NCBI GenBank assembly: GCA_009801085.1
Contig: VNWV01000008.1
Span: 992,001-1,056,000 of the forward strand
DNA: 64,000 bases
Direction: 5' to 3'
Origin: Lasiodiplodia sp. COLG20
Taxonomy: Eukaryota; Ascomycota; Dothideomycetes; Botryosphaeriales; Botryosphaeriaceae
The position numbers and the translations under genes were made by a program. The notes below the pieces were generated by a model that made no database searches, was not told the DNA's origin, and saw only the letters and a list, made by a program, of their open reading frames with translations. Of the stretch, positions 48,536-58,243 are shown in pieces; positions within the stretch are counted from its first letter, which is position 1, and each line of letters opens with the position of its first letter.

Positions 48536-48673
48536 AATGAGATCTTGTAGATCTGAAGGTTCCAAAAATTCCCCGGACGAGTCCGGAGCCGCCTTTCAGC
48601 ATTCAGTGGATTGGCTGGACGTTGCCAAGAACAGTTACAACAAGTTGATCTAAGCCCAAAGGCAAAGAGAGCT
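48536..48673 (-). ncRNA. U2-like snRNA unit B (variant branch-recognition)
   Basis: Minus-strand unit of about 138 nt. The 5' end TCTCTTTGCCTTTGGGCTTA then GATCAA is nearly identical to the intact U2. GTAGTA is replaced by GTTGTA (48641-48636), followed by the shared ACTGTTCTT. A stem IIa-like TTGGC / GCCAA follows, then a hairpin CCGGA-CTCG-TCCGG (48586-48573), a perfect Sm site AATTTTTGG (48570-48562) and a short AGATC / GATCT hairpin at the 3' end. The TATA box lies 40-47 nt before the 5' end, as in U2. The 3' domain is much shorter than in true U2. It could be a functional variant or a pseudogene still under a good promoter. Confidence 0.7.
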
Positions 48674-48712
48674 GAAGAAGAAGAGAGAAAGGACCAAAGG
48701 AAGGAAGGGTGC

Positions 48713-48720
48713 TATATATA
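48713..48720 (-). promoter_or_regulatory. TATA box of U2-like unit B
   Basis: TATATATA-type box followed by a CT-rich tract, at the same distance to the snRNA 5' end as in the intact U2. Confidence 0.55.
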
Positions 48721-48770
48721 GGCGAGGCCCGAGGTCCGATCGTAGTCAGCTGGAGCAAAGTGATTGCAGC

Positions 48771-48814
48771 CTCTTCCTCGAAGATCCGCGCAGAGGCGAA
48801 TTCATCAACGAAAA
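48771..48814 (-). promoter_or_regulatory. Conserved snRNA downstream element, unit C
   Basis: Minus strand: CTTTTCGTTGATGAATTCGC, then CTCTGCGCGGATC and GAGGAAGAG. It follows the unit C hairpin by a few bases. Confidence 0.45.
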
Positions 48815-48815
48815 G

Positions 48816-48923
48816 AATGAGATCTTGAAGATCTTGATGGTTCCAAAAATTCCCGATGGACGAATCCACCGAGGGAGAAAAAACAGTTACTACACAGAGC
48901 GAGCGGCCAGGGAGGGATGAAGA
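48816..48923 (-). ncRNA. U2-like snRNA unit C (short)
   Basis: Minus-strand unit of about 108 nt. Branch-recognition GTGTAGTAACTG is intact (GTAGTA 48893-48888). Stem-loop I is diverged (ATCCCTCCCTGGCC). Stem IIa is missing. A hairpin CGGTGGA-TTCG-TCCATCG (48871-48854) has a UUCG loop and one pair that is G-U only in the minus-strand RNA. The Sm site AATTTTTGG (48851-48843) and an AGATC / GATCT 3' hairpin follow. The TATA box lies 41-48 nt upstream of the 5' end. It is compact but has every element needed for an Sm-class RNA. Confidence 0.62.
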
Positions 48924-48963
48924 AGAAGAAGAAGAGGAGGAGGAAAGATCGAAGGAAGACAGG

Positions 48964-48971
48964 TTTATATA
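48964..48971 (-). promoter_or_regulatory. TATA box of U2-like unit C
   Basis: TATATAAA-type box on the minus strand with a CT-rich tract after it. Spacing to the unit C 5' end matches the other units. Confidence 0.55.
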
Positions 48972-49301
48972 GGTGGAAGGTAGGTGCCGATCACGCGCGG
49001 CCGGAGCACAGACGGATCACCCGGCAACAGGCAGCCACGGGAGGCCATCTGCCACAGCTTGATCTACCGTATGCGGAATCACCACCTCGCTTAGTTGATC
49101 TGCTGCACTGCGCTTTGCCCCGTTCGGACGGCAGCTCGCTCGGTGATCTGGCAGCGCGTCTGGACGCGTTGGGCGGCGTTGATCGATCAAGCAGCACGTT
49201 ATCTTTGCCGTTCAGCTTCGGCTCGCTCTTACTGCAACAAGTGCAGAGAGGCCTAGCTTCATGCTATGTCTACTCGGGAGAGCCCTTCGTCGGCGCCTGG
49301 G

Positions 49302-49382
49302 AATTTTTGGAAACCGCTGGCACTCAGCTGAATCGCTTTTCGTTGACTTGAACTCGCCTTGTGCGGGTCGTCAAGGAAGAGC
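49302..49382 (+). ncRNA. Partial U2-like snRNA unit D
   Basis: Plus strand, opposite to units A-C. Sm site AATTTTTGG (49302-49310), short GCTG / CAGC hairpin (49316-49328), then the conserved downstream element (49336-49382: CTTTTCGTTGA, CTCGCCTTGTGCGGG, AAGGAAGAG). No GTAGTA-like block or TATA box is found upstream, so only the 3' part is recognised. Probably a truncated copy. Confidence 0.45.
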
Positions 49383-50297
49383 TTCGAATTAGCAGCGTCG
49401 GGTGTTTTTGGGCGTCGAATAAGTAGCAATGGCGTGTTGGAGCTCGGCGCTCCCGTGGGTTTCGACGATGGCAACAGACACGGCTTGTTAGTGCCTACTT
49501 TGCGCTCGTCGTCGACACGATAGGCGCATGATTTTGCCTCACAATGTTGTAAGTTTGCTCTCCTTCACTTTGTCCGTCGTGAGTGGACCAATGTTGGCGG
49601 GGGCCTTCGCGGGCGGGCACTGTAGGCTTGCACGAACGCTCCCTTCGGAGTATATTTGGTTTTGCTTTGAGAACAATCGCTTGTCGTGGATCTGCAGCAG
49701 AGACAACTAGACATTCTGGTGCACTGAAAAAGTGAAAGAAGTCTGTCCTGAACGGGCATTCGTGGAGTTGCTGTCAAACCGCGACGGGTGCGCGAAACGA
49801 CATGACTATATTCCCAATAACGCTACCCACATAAGCACATGAAGCCATTAACAGGTCAATGTCTTTCAGTGTAGGCGTCTGCTAGATGCGACGTGGGGGT
49901 GCGGAATCAATGGTGCGTGATGACTTCGCAGCGCTTCAGTGACGCGCAGTTCTCTTTGTGACCCGACCCGCTGCCTCAGCCCGCCGCTCGCTCGCCACCA
50001 TTTCGTTCTATTTTTGCCGTGGTACGAAAAGCCGGCCTTCGCATGACACAATCAGACGGCGCGCCCCGGCCAGTTCAGCGATCGCCTGTCAGGATTTGAG
50101 TGGAAGCACTTCGAACAGGTGGGAAGAACAACAAAGAACCTAGCGGATGCCGAGTCGCGTGCCGCACACTGTCCGCACTTTCATAGGTCACCATCGCTTC
50201 TCATTTTTCTTTTCTCGTGTCTCAGCCGCCAACCCGGACCAACTCTTCCGTGACCAAGTCCAAGCATCCACCCCGAAAATCGCACAAAACAGACATA
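49383..50297. other. Intergenic, nothing recognised
   Basis: Includes the leader of the next gene. No domain-bearing frame seen. Confidence 0.45.
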
Positions 50298-51479
50298 ATG
50301 CCGTGGGATCCAGACAAAAGGCCAGGCCCATCCAGGCTCAAGATGACCGCGCATCATGACGACCCGCCCAGCCTTGGTCCACCTTGCCCAGTGCCCGCGG
50401 CTATCCAAGCTAATCCTACCGATGTCCATGACCCCGAAGACAATTTCAACAGCACCGCGCCTTTCCTGTTGAGCTACAAGGGATTTCAATGCTGCGCCGC
50501 CGAAGGCCACAAGATTCCATTCGATCCCATTGAGGCATACATGATTGCGTCCGAGACCAACATCCGCCACTGCGTTTGTCCTGTTTGCGCGCCGTTAATC
50601 GCCTCTCAAGTTGTCTACTATTACGCCCAGCAACACTACCTCATCTTGGGAGCTGCTTCCGAACAGGATTTCTCTGAGGCGTTGATTGCGGCCCGCCGCG
50701 GCGCCGAATTGACTGCAAAGAAAGCCAAGGTCGATGTCAAGATGCGGCAGGTAAGCCGTTGGAGGAATTCCGACCCCCAGACGACAGGCCCATCCATGGA
50801 TACGGACATACAGGACCAGCCACAGAAGAAAAGGGTGGAATGGGAAGAGTTCGCGTCCGAGTACGACGTCTGGCCGCAGGTCGAAGAGGATGAGGAAGAG
50901 GAGCCCATTGATAAGGAGGCTACGAGCGGACCCTTCGACCTCCTACCTATCAACCCCTCGCCGTCCTCAGCTACAATTGCTGCTGCTCTCTTGGTTGCGG
51001 CGCTTACTTTTGCTGCTGCGGAACCGTTGGAGCACAGGCGTCCTAAGAAAGTTCCGGGCTATGAGAGCATCTGCTGGTGCACCCATGACCTGCCGCACGA
51101 CCCTACCATCCCCTGTACTGACTTTGAGCGCATGGTCATGGAGTATGCGCCCCCTACCCACCTCTGCATGCCGTGCGCCAGGCTCATGTCTGCCAAGCGC
51201 GCCTACTTCGCTGCTCAGCAAGCACACCATGACTTGCTCAGCCACGATGGTGTCGATCTGGATGAAGGAAATGGCATGGAGAGTCTCCTTGTCACTTTGA
51301 AGCAGGCGGAGCAGCTCGTGAATTGGCGGGAGGAGGCCCGTGAGGCCATGATAAATTCAGATGAGCCCGGCAAGCATGTCAATTGTGACATTGTTGAGAA
51401 GAATCTTGTGTATGACAACTCGGTCTACGCACAGGGCTTTGAGGAATGGCGAGATAGGCTTCAGGTCTGGCCTAATTGA
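50298..51479 (+). CDS. Unrecognised protein with duplicated cysteine-rich domain
   Basis: ATG 50298 opens 393 aa; the frame continues upstream only to a GTG. Two copies of one domain are visible. Copy 1 (about 62-195) has FQCCAAEGHKIPFDP, HCVCPVCAPLIASQVVYYYA and ends EWEEFASEYDVWPQ. Copy 2 (about 256-393) has SICWCTHDLPHDPT, HLCMPCARLMSAKRAYFAAQ and ends GFEEWRDRLQVWPN. Cysteines 65, 66, 92, 94, 97 and 259, 261, 273, 290, 293 could bind metal. The linker is acidic and has an alanine/leucine stretch (227-241) that might be a membrane helix. A 63-nt block (50751-50813) bounded by GTAAGC and ATACAG could be an in-frame intron. I recognise no family. Function unknown; probably a lineage-specific gene beside the snRNA array. 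Confidence 0.65.
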   Translation: MPWDPDKRPGPSRLKMTAHHDDPPSLGPPCPVPAAIQANPTDVHDPEDNFNSTAPFLLSYKGFQCCAAEGHKIPFDPIEAYMIASETNIRHCVCPVCAPLIASQVVYYYAQQHYLILGAASEQDFSEALIAARRGAELTAKKAKVDVKMRQVSRWRNSDPQTTGPSMDTDIQDQPQKKRVEWEEFASEYDVWPQVEEDEEEEPIDKEATSGPFDLLPINPSPSSATIAAALLVAALTFAAAEPLEHRRPKKVPGYESICWCTHDLPHDPTIPCTDFERMVMEYAPPTHLCMPCARLMSAKRAYFAAQQAHHDLLSHDGVDLDEGNGMESLLVTLKQAEQLVNWREEAREAMINSDEPGKHVNCDIVEKNLVYDNSVYAQGFEEWRDRLQVWPN

Positions 51480-54400
51480 GCCAATACATGCCTAGAGCAT
51501 GTATATTGGCGCGGGAAACGACATTACCCCAGTGCACTTATACAGAGTAGTCATTCTAGACGATAAGAGCTACTTTTTCAAGCACGAAAATACAGTAATG
51601 TGAGGGGAGACTAAAAATATATTCAATGCCATAATTCATGTACGCTGAGATAAATGAAATGGGCCGTGAACAATAGCATTTCACGTGAAAAAGAAGCTGG
51701 ACTGTCACGGGTACACCGTACCTGGCAGCCTGTCACTGGATACCTATCAACGTCAAGATGAGTGAAAACAGGTGGTACAGCTAGGAATTGACTCCGCCGC
51801 ATTCCCTCAGTGTACCCTACACCAGCATCCAACGCAACTCCAGACTATACTCCGACAAACATTCAAGAATCCTCGCAACACCTAAAGCCCTCTCAGTAAA
51901 GCCGCGTTCAGCGACAGAAAGTTTCGTGAGTCTTAACCGCCCTCAGCGCAAGATCTTCCAGAAAACTGACAATCCCTAGCAGCAGATCCACGACATGCCA
52001 CCCAATTCTGCTCCTCCTCCGCACCATGGCGGCTCCAACGTCACCGCCGAAAACCTCCTTGCTCTTGGCACCATTGCTCCTGGTGCTTCTTCGCTCCACC
52101 TTAGTTTCCACTGCGTAGTCGTGCACGCCGGTGAAGTCTACACCTTCAACGAGAGCATCTCCCACGTTGTGGAGTGGGTGATGCTGCTCCCGGACGGCTT
52201 GTGAGATCTTCGCCGCCGATCTGCAACTCGCGTCTGTTTTGGCGAGCAACTTGGAGATGGCGGCCTCTGGCCTACTGGAGAGGCCGAAGGCCGCTTGCAG
52301 AGCAGTTTTACTCAGAATCAAGACCTTCACATGAACGAATCGTATATTTGCAGATGCTTGAATGACAAGTGGGAAGTAGCTTTAACTCGTCTGCATGGGT
52401 ATGGCTGGACAATCAGCAAACACTTGAATCAGAGTGAAATGATCCAGACGGGAGACAAGCAGTGGCACATTTGCGGTTGAATATTGACCTGGACGAACGA
52501 ACTCAGAAAGTTTCAGATACAGGCATCAAAGCACAATGTCCAGGGTTGCTGCAAGGTGGAGTGAACTTAGGTCTTCTTGTCCGTTGAACTCAACCGACCG
52601 TCGCTGTTTCGTACTTCCTCTACCACTGCTCGCCTTCTGCTCGTTCCATAAAACAAAATTTGCGCGCAACTGCAGGTTGGCTCTCTTTCTCAGACATGCC
52701 GAATATGAATGTGTTACTCGATGATGCACAATCCATGTTTGTGTTCGATGTGTATTAAACGGATTTCCAGCTTGAATCATTTCGCTTGGCTAGCAAATAA
52801 GTACAAAAGGTAGCTAGTCATTTGAGGAGAACATAGCTACAAGAGAGTTGGTAGCCCCATATCAGCTCTCAACAATACTTCGCAAGATTGTTTTCTCATG
52901 CGGATACAGAGGATGAGCAGAGTAACGACTAGACACATCGGAATCTATTCAACAAATCTACGTAGACTTTTATAGAATTGTGTGCTACTCCCCGCTTTTC
53001 AGACGTGAAACGTAGTCGCTCCAGAGTCCGCGTTGCATTAAGGGAGGGAAATCCTTCTGGCCAATTGGATAGAACAGGTTAAGGCCGGTGAAAGTGCCCC
53101 TGGGCTGGGCTGTGAAGGATTTCCAAAGACGAGGAAATCACCCTCTTTTCCACCATCAGTAAATCCTGGGTAATCCTTAACATTTCTGTCCAAGGCCTGT
53201 TCGTCTACTGACTGGTGGGCTTATAGCACGTATTTTGTTTGATATTGGACATATGATCACCAAACCGCGTATGGAGGTAGACAAAGCTGGCGAGTGCAAC
53301 GTCCGTAGGATTCTTCGGAAAGAATTCGGTAAAGTGGCGGGATTGTGGAATTCGGAGCTCGTGAAAATGTTTGGATGAGGAAGGACATGGCGGAAGCTGA
53401 TGTGTGTCGTCTGGTTTTGAATCAGTATCTACTCTGCATGTTTGTAAGCGTGTTGAAAATTTAATACAGAGGAGGGAAGGGACTGGCTTTACACGAGTTG
53501 CTCATAAGAGCCAAGGCGAGAGGGGCTTGATTTCTACAAGCAAGCATCGTATGGAAGTTGTAGCTCTGGAGATTCACGTTAGCTGTGCTAAAGACATGAA
53601 AGAATTCAACGAATTCGAACGTAAAGTGAAAGAAAAGGGAAAGGGTGATGGGAATGTCTGCGAGAATGGCGGCTCCTCCACTTGGGGTGTGAGACCGGGT
53701 CTCTCTGCGGGGCCTTTAACCACTGCGCTTTGAAGCCCCTGGAGTCCCCGAATCACGACCCCGGGTAGAAACCTTGCAGAGACTCCTGGGAATCCCCCGA
53801 CATTGCTGCCTGATAGGGGTCGAGTCTGCAATTGTCTCGCATATTACTCTTGGACTTTGCAGATAGGCAACACGTCATGGGTGAGGGCGTGCGCACAGGA
53901 GCATGTCCGTAAGAGGGTCGAATAGAATGAAGAATCAAGAGGAATCAACGTTACCTTCAAGCATGGTTTCTTGCGAGCCACCTTTGGTTGTCGGTGAGGG
54001 TGGCGGGGCATCTGTTTCTTTCATGGAAGACAATGAGGCTTCAAGCGATGCGGTGGTGTCTCACCCGTTTCGTGTCTTGCGGTCTAGCGATAATTTCCTG
54101 CGAACGAAGTGTTGAGGCATTTCGTGACTGAGTAGCAGGCGTCCAAGAAAGCAACTTACACAGCTTGTGCTCGATCGTAAGCAATGTGCTTGAAGCCACT
54201 CCATGCAAGGCAGACTTGAGGTGATGCGATCGCGCAATGCGACGCGAGGGGAATGTCGAAGGGCGGCTCGCGCAGATGTTGTTCGCGGACAAAACTGATG
54301 TAGTCAGCGTTGCAGCGTCACTCACAGAAGAAATATCTAAGCGATGAGAGTGAGCGACGCGTCGCGTGAGGTTGCACGTCATCTGTGCTGACCTGGGAGC

Positions 54401-56968
54401 TGCCTGTTTGGAGCGACACTGACCTGCACGGCGCGAAATGGCGGATGATGACACTGCTGAAGATCTGACACAGGACGCGCAGCTTGAATGATGCGCGACG
54501 GAGCAGTCAGATGGCTCACGAGTCACGCTGGAGAGTGCGATCGCGTCGGCGGCCATCGCTTTTTTTTGTCAGACGAAGCAGGAAATCTTGAGTTAGCGGC
54601 GGACGAGCGCGGTCGCCAAGACTTGGGGGTACTTACTTGCAGCGAGGCTGCATTAGTGTTGCAGACTCTACAAGCATTAACCACGAGAATTTGCGGGCTT
54701 GGGAGGTCATGGTCATGGTTTCGCGGTCGCGACGTGGAAGTGATGGCGGAGCAGGACGGGAGGAGGAGCGGGGCAGTGGATGCCACAACAACGCGCGAGC
54801 CCGCTCAACGCGCGACGCGCTCGCGGGATGGGCCAGCATATCAGTTTAGGAAGAGCGCACCTCTGGCGGGAGACACACGCCCCGCTGCGTCCTCGTCATG
54901 TCGCTGCTGCTCGATATCCATCTGCCCGATCGTGCTAATCATGTCAAGGGCCAGCGAAGCCAACTCCTGTCGCCGTTGGCCTCCAAGTGACCCTCTCCAG
55001 CATCATCAAGTACTATGTGCCAGGCTGCCGCGCCTAAAGCTGACGCGATTCTGGCGCGCACACCATCGAAGCGGCGTGGCATCAAAGGAAGCAGCTTCAT
55101 GCCAGAGGTCAAGTGAGGCGACTTCAGACGGACCTCATGAAGCGCGAGGAGTAGGTCCTCTTGTTAATCAACAGCGTCACTGATGCAAGGCATTGGCACT
55201 GCTAGGTGGAAGCGGCCTGATTGCGACAATTGGACTGATTCTTCCTCGAGCTCCCATTCTTGATGAGAGGATCAACGAGAAATAGTAATTGGAATGTCTG
55301 TGTGCTTATGATGGCACCTGAGTATAGAAAACTCGGATGTTGTCGCAAAGCTCACAATTTGCTCTCGGACCTTGCACTGCGATGAAGCCACATGAGGAAG
55401 ACAACATCGTGATTGAGCAGGTCCTGATGCTGCGAAAACATCAGTGTAGATGGTGTCTATAAGGAGGAGGGGGACTCACCTGATGAAGTGAGGGGAAGCA
55501 TGAAGGAAAGAAAAGTCAGAAAGGCAAAAGATGGGCGAAATAAATAGGGCGAGGAGGGTGTCCTGATCAACTACCAGCTGCTCGATCACCCAAGCGATCA
55601 CCTACGCTAAACCCTTTCCGTTTGTATGGCTACTAATCGTGCCAGATCACCAGCAGAGGGTCGTAAGCACGCCTGGATCATTCGCTAAATACGGTAGCTG
55701 CTGCCTGCCTGGCAGGGCGGAGAATTATGCAATGCATAGAGTTATGCAGGCTCGTCTGGCTCAGCCCCCCGACAAGAGGTGACAATGGCACAGCAGTGGG
55801 ACACAGCAAGGGTCGAGAAGGCTCTGAACTGCCTCATGCATGCAATCCTCTACATGCTCCTAAGTCTGTGCGCTGGAAATTGCTCTACTTAAGACAGCAT
55901 TCGCCGGGCTCCAGCTCATGACATCCACTGACATGAATAAAAGCGACAGGTCGATCATCAGAAGTGAATCCTCATCAATTGTTCCTCCTGCCGTCTAAAT
56001 TAGCTCCCGATCATGCCAGTGACAGGGTCGGCACAACAAGACTCGGTATCGACCATTCGCCTGGTCTCCACCCCTTCAAAAGGCTCTCTGCAGGTGGCAA
56101 GCCCCTCTTCGATCTTAAATGACCAATCGCGACGGCTTGCGCCCTGGTAGAGCGTGGGAATGGCAGCATCGTCGAAAAGTCCTCCACTGGCGGCTCATCG
56201 CTACGACACAATCCGCTCTGCCCGCCGCCACGACGCAGTCTCTCAGTGGAGCTTGGAAGTAGTGAATATGAGCGAGGGCACGGTGACAATGGAGATGGTA
56301 GCAGAAAGCACACAGCCAATGCTAAAGGGGGAGGAATAGTCATGGCGAGCAGGACAGTCATGATAGCAAGGAACCAATGGTGCGGCGTAATGAGTGAGCA
56401 TTCTGCTGCAATGCTTCACCTTGGCTTTCTTGCTCGCAGGATGTCAAGCAGTTGCTTTCTTGAATTGCTTTCGTGAGGTGAACTGTCTAACGTGAGGCGT
56501 ATGAAGCTGATGAAGGTTCACGTTTCAAGCACACGACTGAGCCTCCCAATGGACTTCCTCTGATTCATGACCCAGACCTCAGTAAATGTCGGCGTAACCA
56601 TGCCACAGCCCTCTCTCTCTTTTTCTTATGATAGACCATCCATGAAGGAAAAATTCACGCTGACCTTTGACTTCGATGCTCCATTGTATGATAGTTTTAC
56701 TAGGAGCCTGGCAGGATAAGACCTTATGCGCTCGTTCAGCAAAAAGGAAATGATAGTGCCAGGGTGAGGATTCACGGTTTTACTTTACGAAGGCTGGAAG
56801 AGATTTTTTTGAATTTGTCGTGAACTATGTGCATGGAATTTTTCCCTTTTTCATAATATTTCCTGGCTCCCTGAAACATGATCATAACTTCGAAGAGGGC
56901 TTTTGACTGTGCGGAGGTGTTGGCCATGGTGTCTTTTTTTCTTTTCATTGGAAGTGCGGACTATCTAC
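51480..56968. other. Gene-poor region, weak candidates only
   Basis: A 5.5-kb stretch ending at the RidA stop codon. Apart from the small frame at 51995, nothing recognisable. Longer frames at 54.0-55.2 kb overlap on both strands and lack domains. A TATA-like box with a CT-rich tract lies on the minus strand near 55.54 kb. Confidence 0.45.
51995..52204 (+). CDS. Candidate small gene, unrecognised
   Basis: ATG-led frame of 69 aa (MPPNSAPPPHHGG, later FHCVVVHAGEVYTFNES). A typical intron (GTGAGT at 51927, ACTGAC branch, CCCTAG) ends just before the ATG and could be a leader intron. The stop overlaps a possible GTGAGA donor. No family match; it could equally be chance. Confidence 0.25.
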   Translation: MPPNSAPPPHHGGSNVTAENLLALGTIAPGASSLHLSFHCVVVHAGEVYTFNESISHVVEWVMLLPDGL

Positions 56969-57598
56969 CTACGGCAGAACAGCAATGCACTCGATTTCGA
57001 CATCGGTGTTGAGAGGCAGGGTCTTGACGGCGACGCATCTGGGGTTTCGTTAGGTTCGAATTTTCTAATGAAGATTGCGGATAAACTCACGTCCTGCAGG
57101 GCTTGACATCACCCCAGTAGGTCATGTAGACCTCGTTCATGGCAGCAAAGTCATCCATGTTGGAAAGGAAGACGTTGACCTTGACGACGTTCTCGATGGT
57201 GGTGCCGGAGGCCTCGAGGACGGCCGTCAGGTTCTTGATGCATTGGTGCTGCAGGAAAACGTCAGCGAGCGTTTCTACGTGACAGGTCCCCTAATACCCC
57301 GCACACCCGGCCATTGCGAAGAATGCGCGTAAAATAGCTTTGAATGCCGTAGTTTTGAGTTGAAACAGCTCGGGGTGCTCTCACAAATGACGGCCTACAG
57401 CACTGGGGAGGAATAAGATAAGAGAGTTGTGCCACTTACGGTGTGAGCCTGGACGTCGCCATCAACGAGCTTCATGGTCACAGGGTCCATGGCGACAGCG
57501 CCGGAGCAGTAGACCATGCCATTGGCGACAATGGCCTGGGAGTAGATGCCAGGAAGAGGCTTGGGAGCCTTGTCGGTGAGAGTGGCGACCTTGGGCAT
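56969..57598 (-). CDS. RidA family (YjgF/YER057c/UK114) imine deaminase
   Basis: Three exons (57598-57440, 57248-57091, 57038-56969) sum to 387 nt, 128 aa, the normal family length. RidA proteins hydrolyse reactive enamine/imine intermediates such as 2-aminoacrylate, sparing PLP enzymes. Family landmarks: APKPLPGIYSQAIVANGMVYCSG at the start, HQCIKNLTAVLEASG after the first intron, VKVNVFLSNMDDFAAMN, then KPCRTCVAVKTLP with the substrate-binding arginine, and VEIECIAV with the conserved glutamate. No mitochondrial leader follows ATG 57598, so the cytosolic (Hmf1-like) form is likelier than Mmf1. The 191-nt first intron is unusually long for this window. It is divergent from the HSL-type hydrolase. 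Confidence 0.92.
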
Positions 57599-58243
57599 GT
57601 TTGCTCGTTTGGAGTAGATTGGAGAGGGGATGGAGGGGAAAGAGAAGAAGCGCAAGCTGTCGCTCAAGTACCCCTCCAACCCCTCGGCGGGGTCGCGTTG
57701 TCAGCGCGCTGGACCGGGCCGGGCACGGAGAACGACGGCATTAGCTGCAGCTGCAGTATCGGCGACGTTAGAACTGAGCCGTGGGTTCTATCGCAGGCTA
57801 TGCCGATTGCGATGTCAATCCGCCAGGGCCATCTCGGGCGATTGGCGACGCCAGCCGACCGAGACAAGCGGTGCCGAGCGCCCCCCGCTTCTTCGCACCG
57901 CGCATTTCCTGGCCAGACCCGACCCACTCCCACTCCCCTCAGCCGGCCAGCACTTTCATCCCACGCGCTCGTGAATACCCCCACGAGGTGCCCCCACGCA
58001 GCATCGGGGAAGCTCGAACCCCCGCCAGCACCGCCGGTCGGTATTGTAGCCGTATCTGCCACGGCGGGGCTCCAACACGACACGACATGGCCGCCAACGC
58101 GACGTGACCCCTCCCGCCCGCCGGTCGACTAGTCCGTGTTCTCATAGAAAGACCCAGCGAAACCGGCGCTCGTAGCTAGTGAGTCCTTCTCCTTCAATTC
58201 TTCCCTCCAGATACCCAAAAAATCCGAGAAGAAGCTCACCAAC
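57599..58243. promoter_or_regulatory. Divergent promoter: RidA / HSL-type hydrolase
   Basis: A 645-nt GC-rich stretch between two head-to-head start codons. Overlapping open frames here look like chance. Confidence 0.5.

Noticed and set aside
48048..48971. LTR or retrotransposon repeat explanation for the tandem modules
   Set aside because: I first read TATA plus repeated blocks as LTR pieces. The match to U2 (stem-loop I, GTAGTA, Sm site) explains them better, and no gag or pol remnant is near.
54041..55183. Overlapping frames of 171 and 231 codons
   Set aside because: They lie on opposite strands, lack domains and show repetitive composition; likely non-coding.
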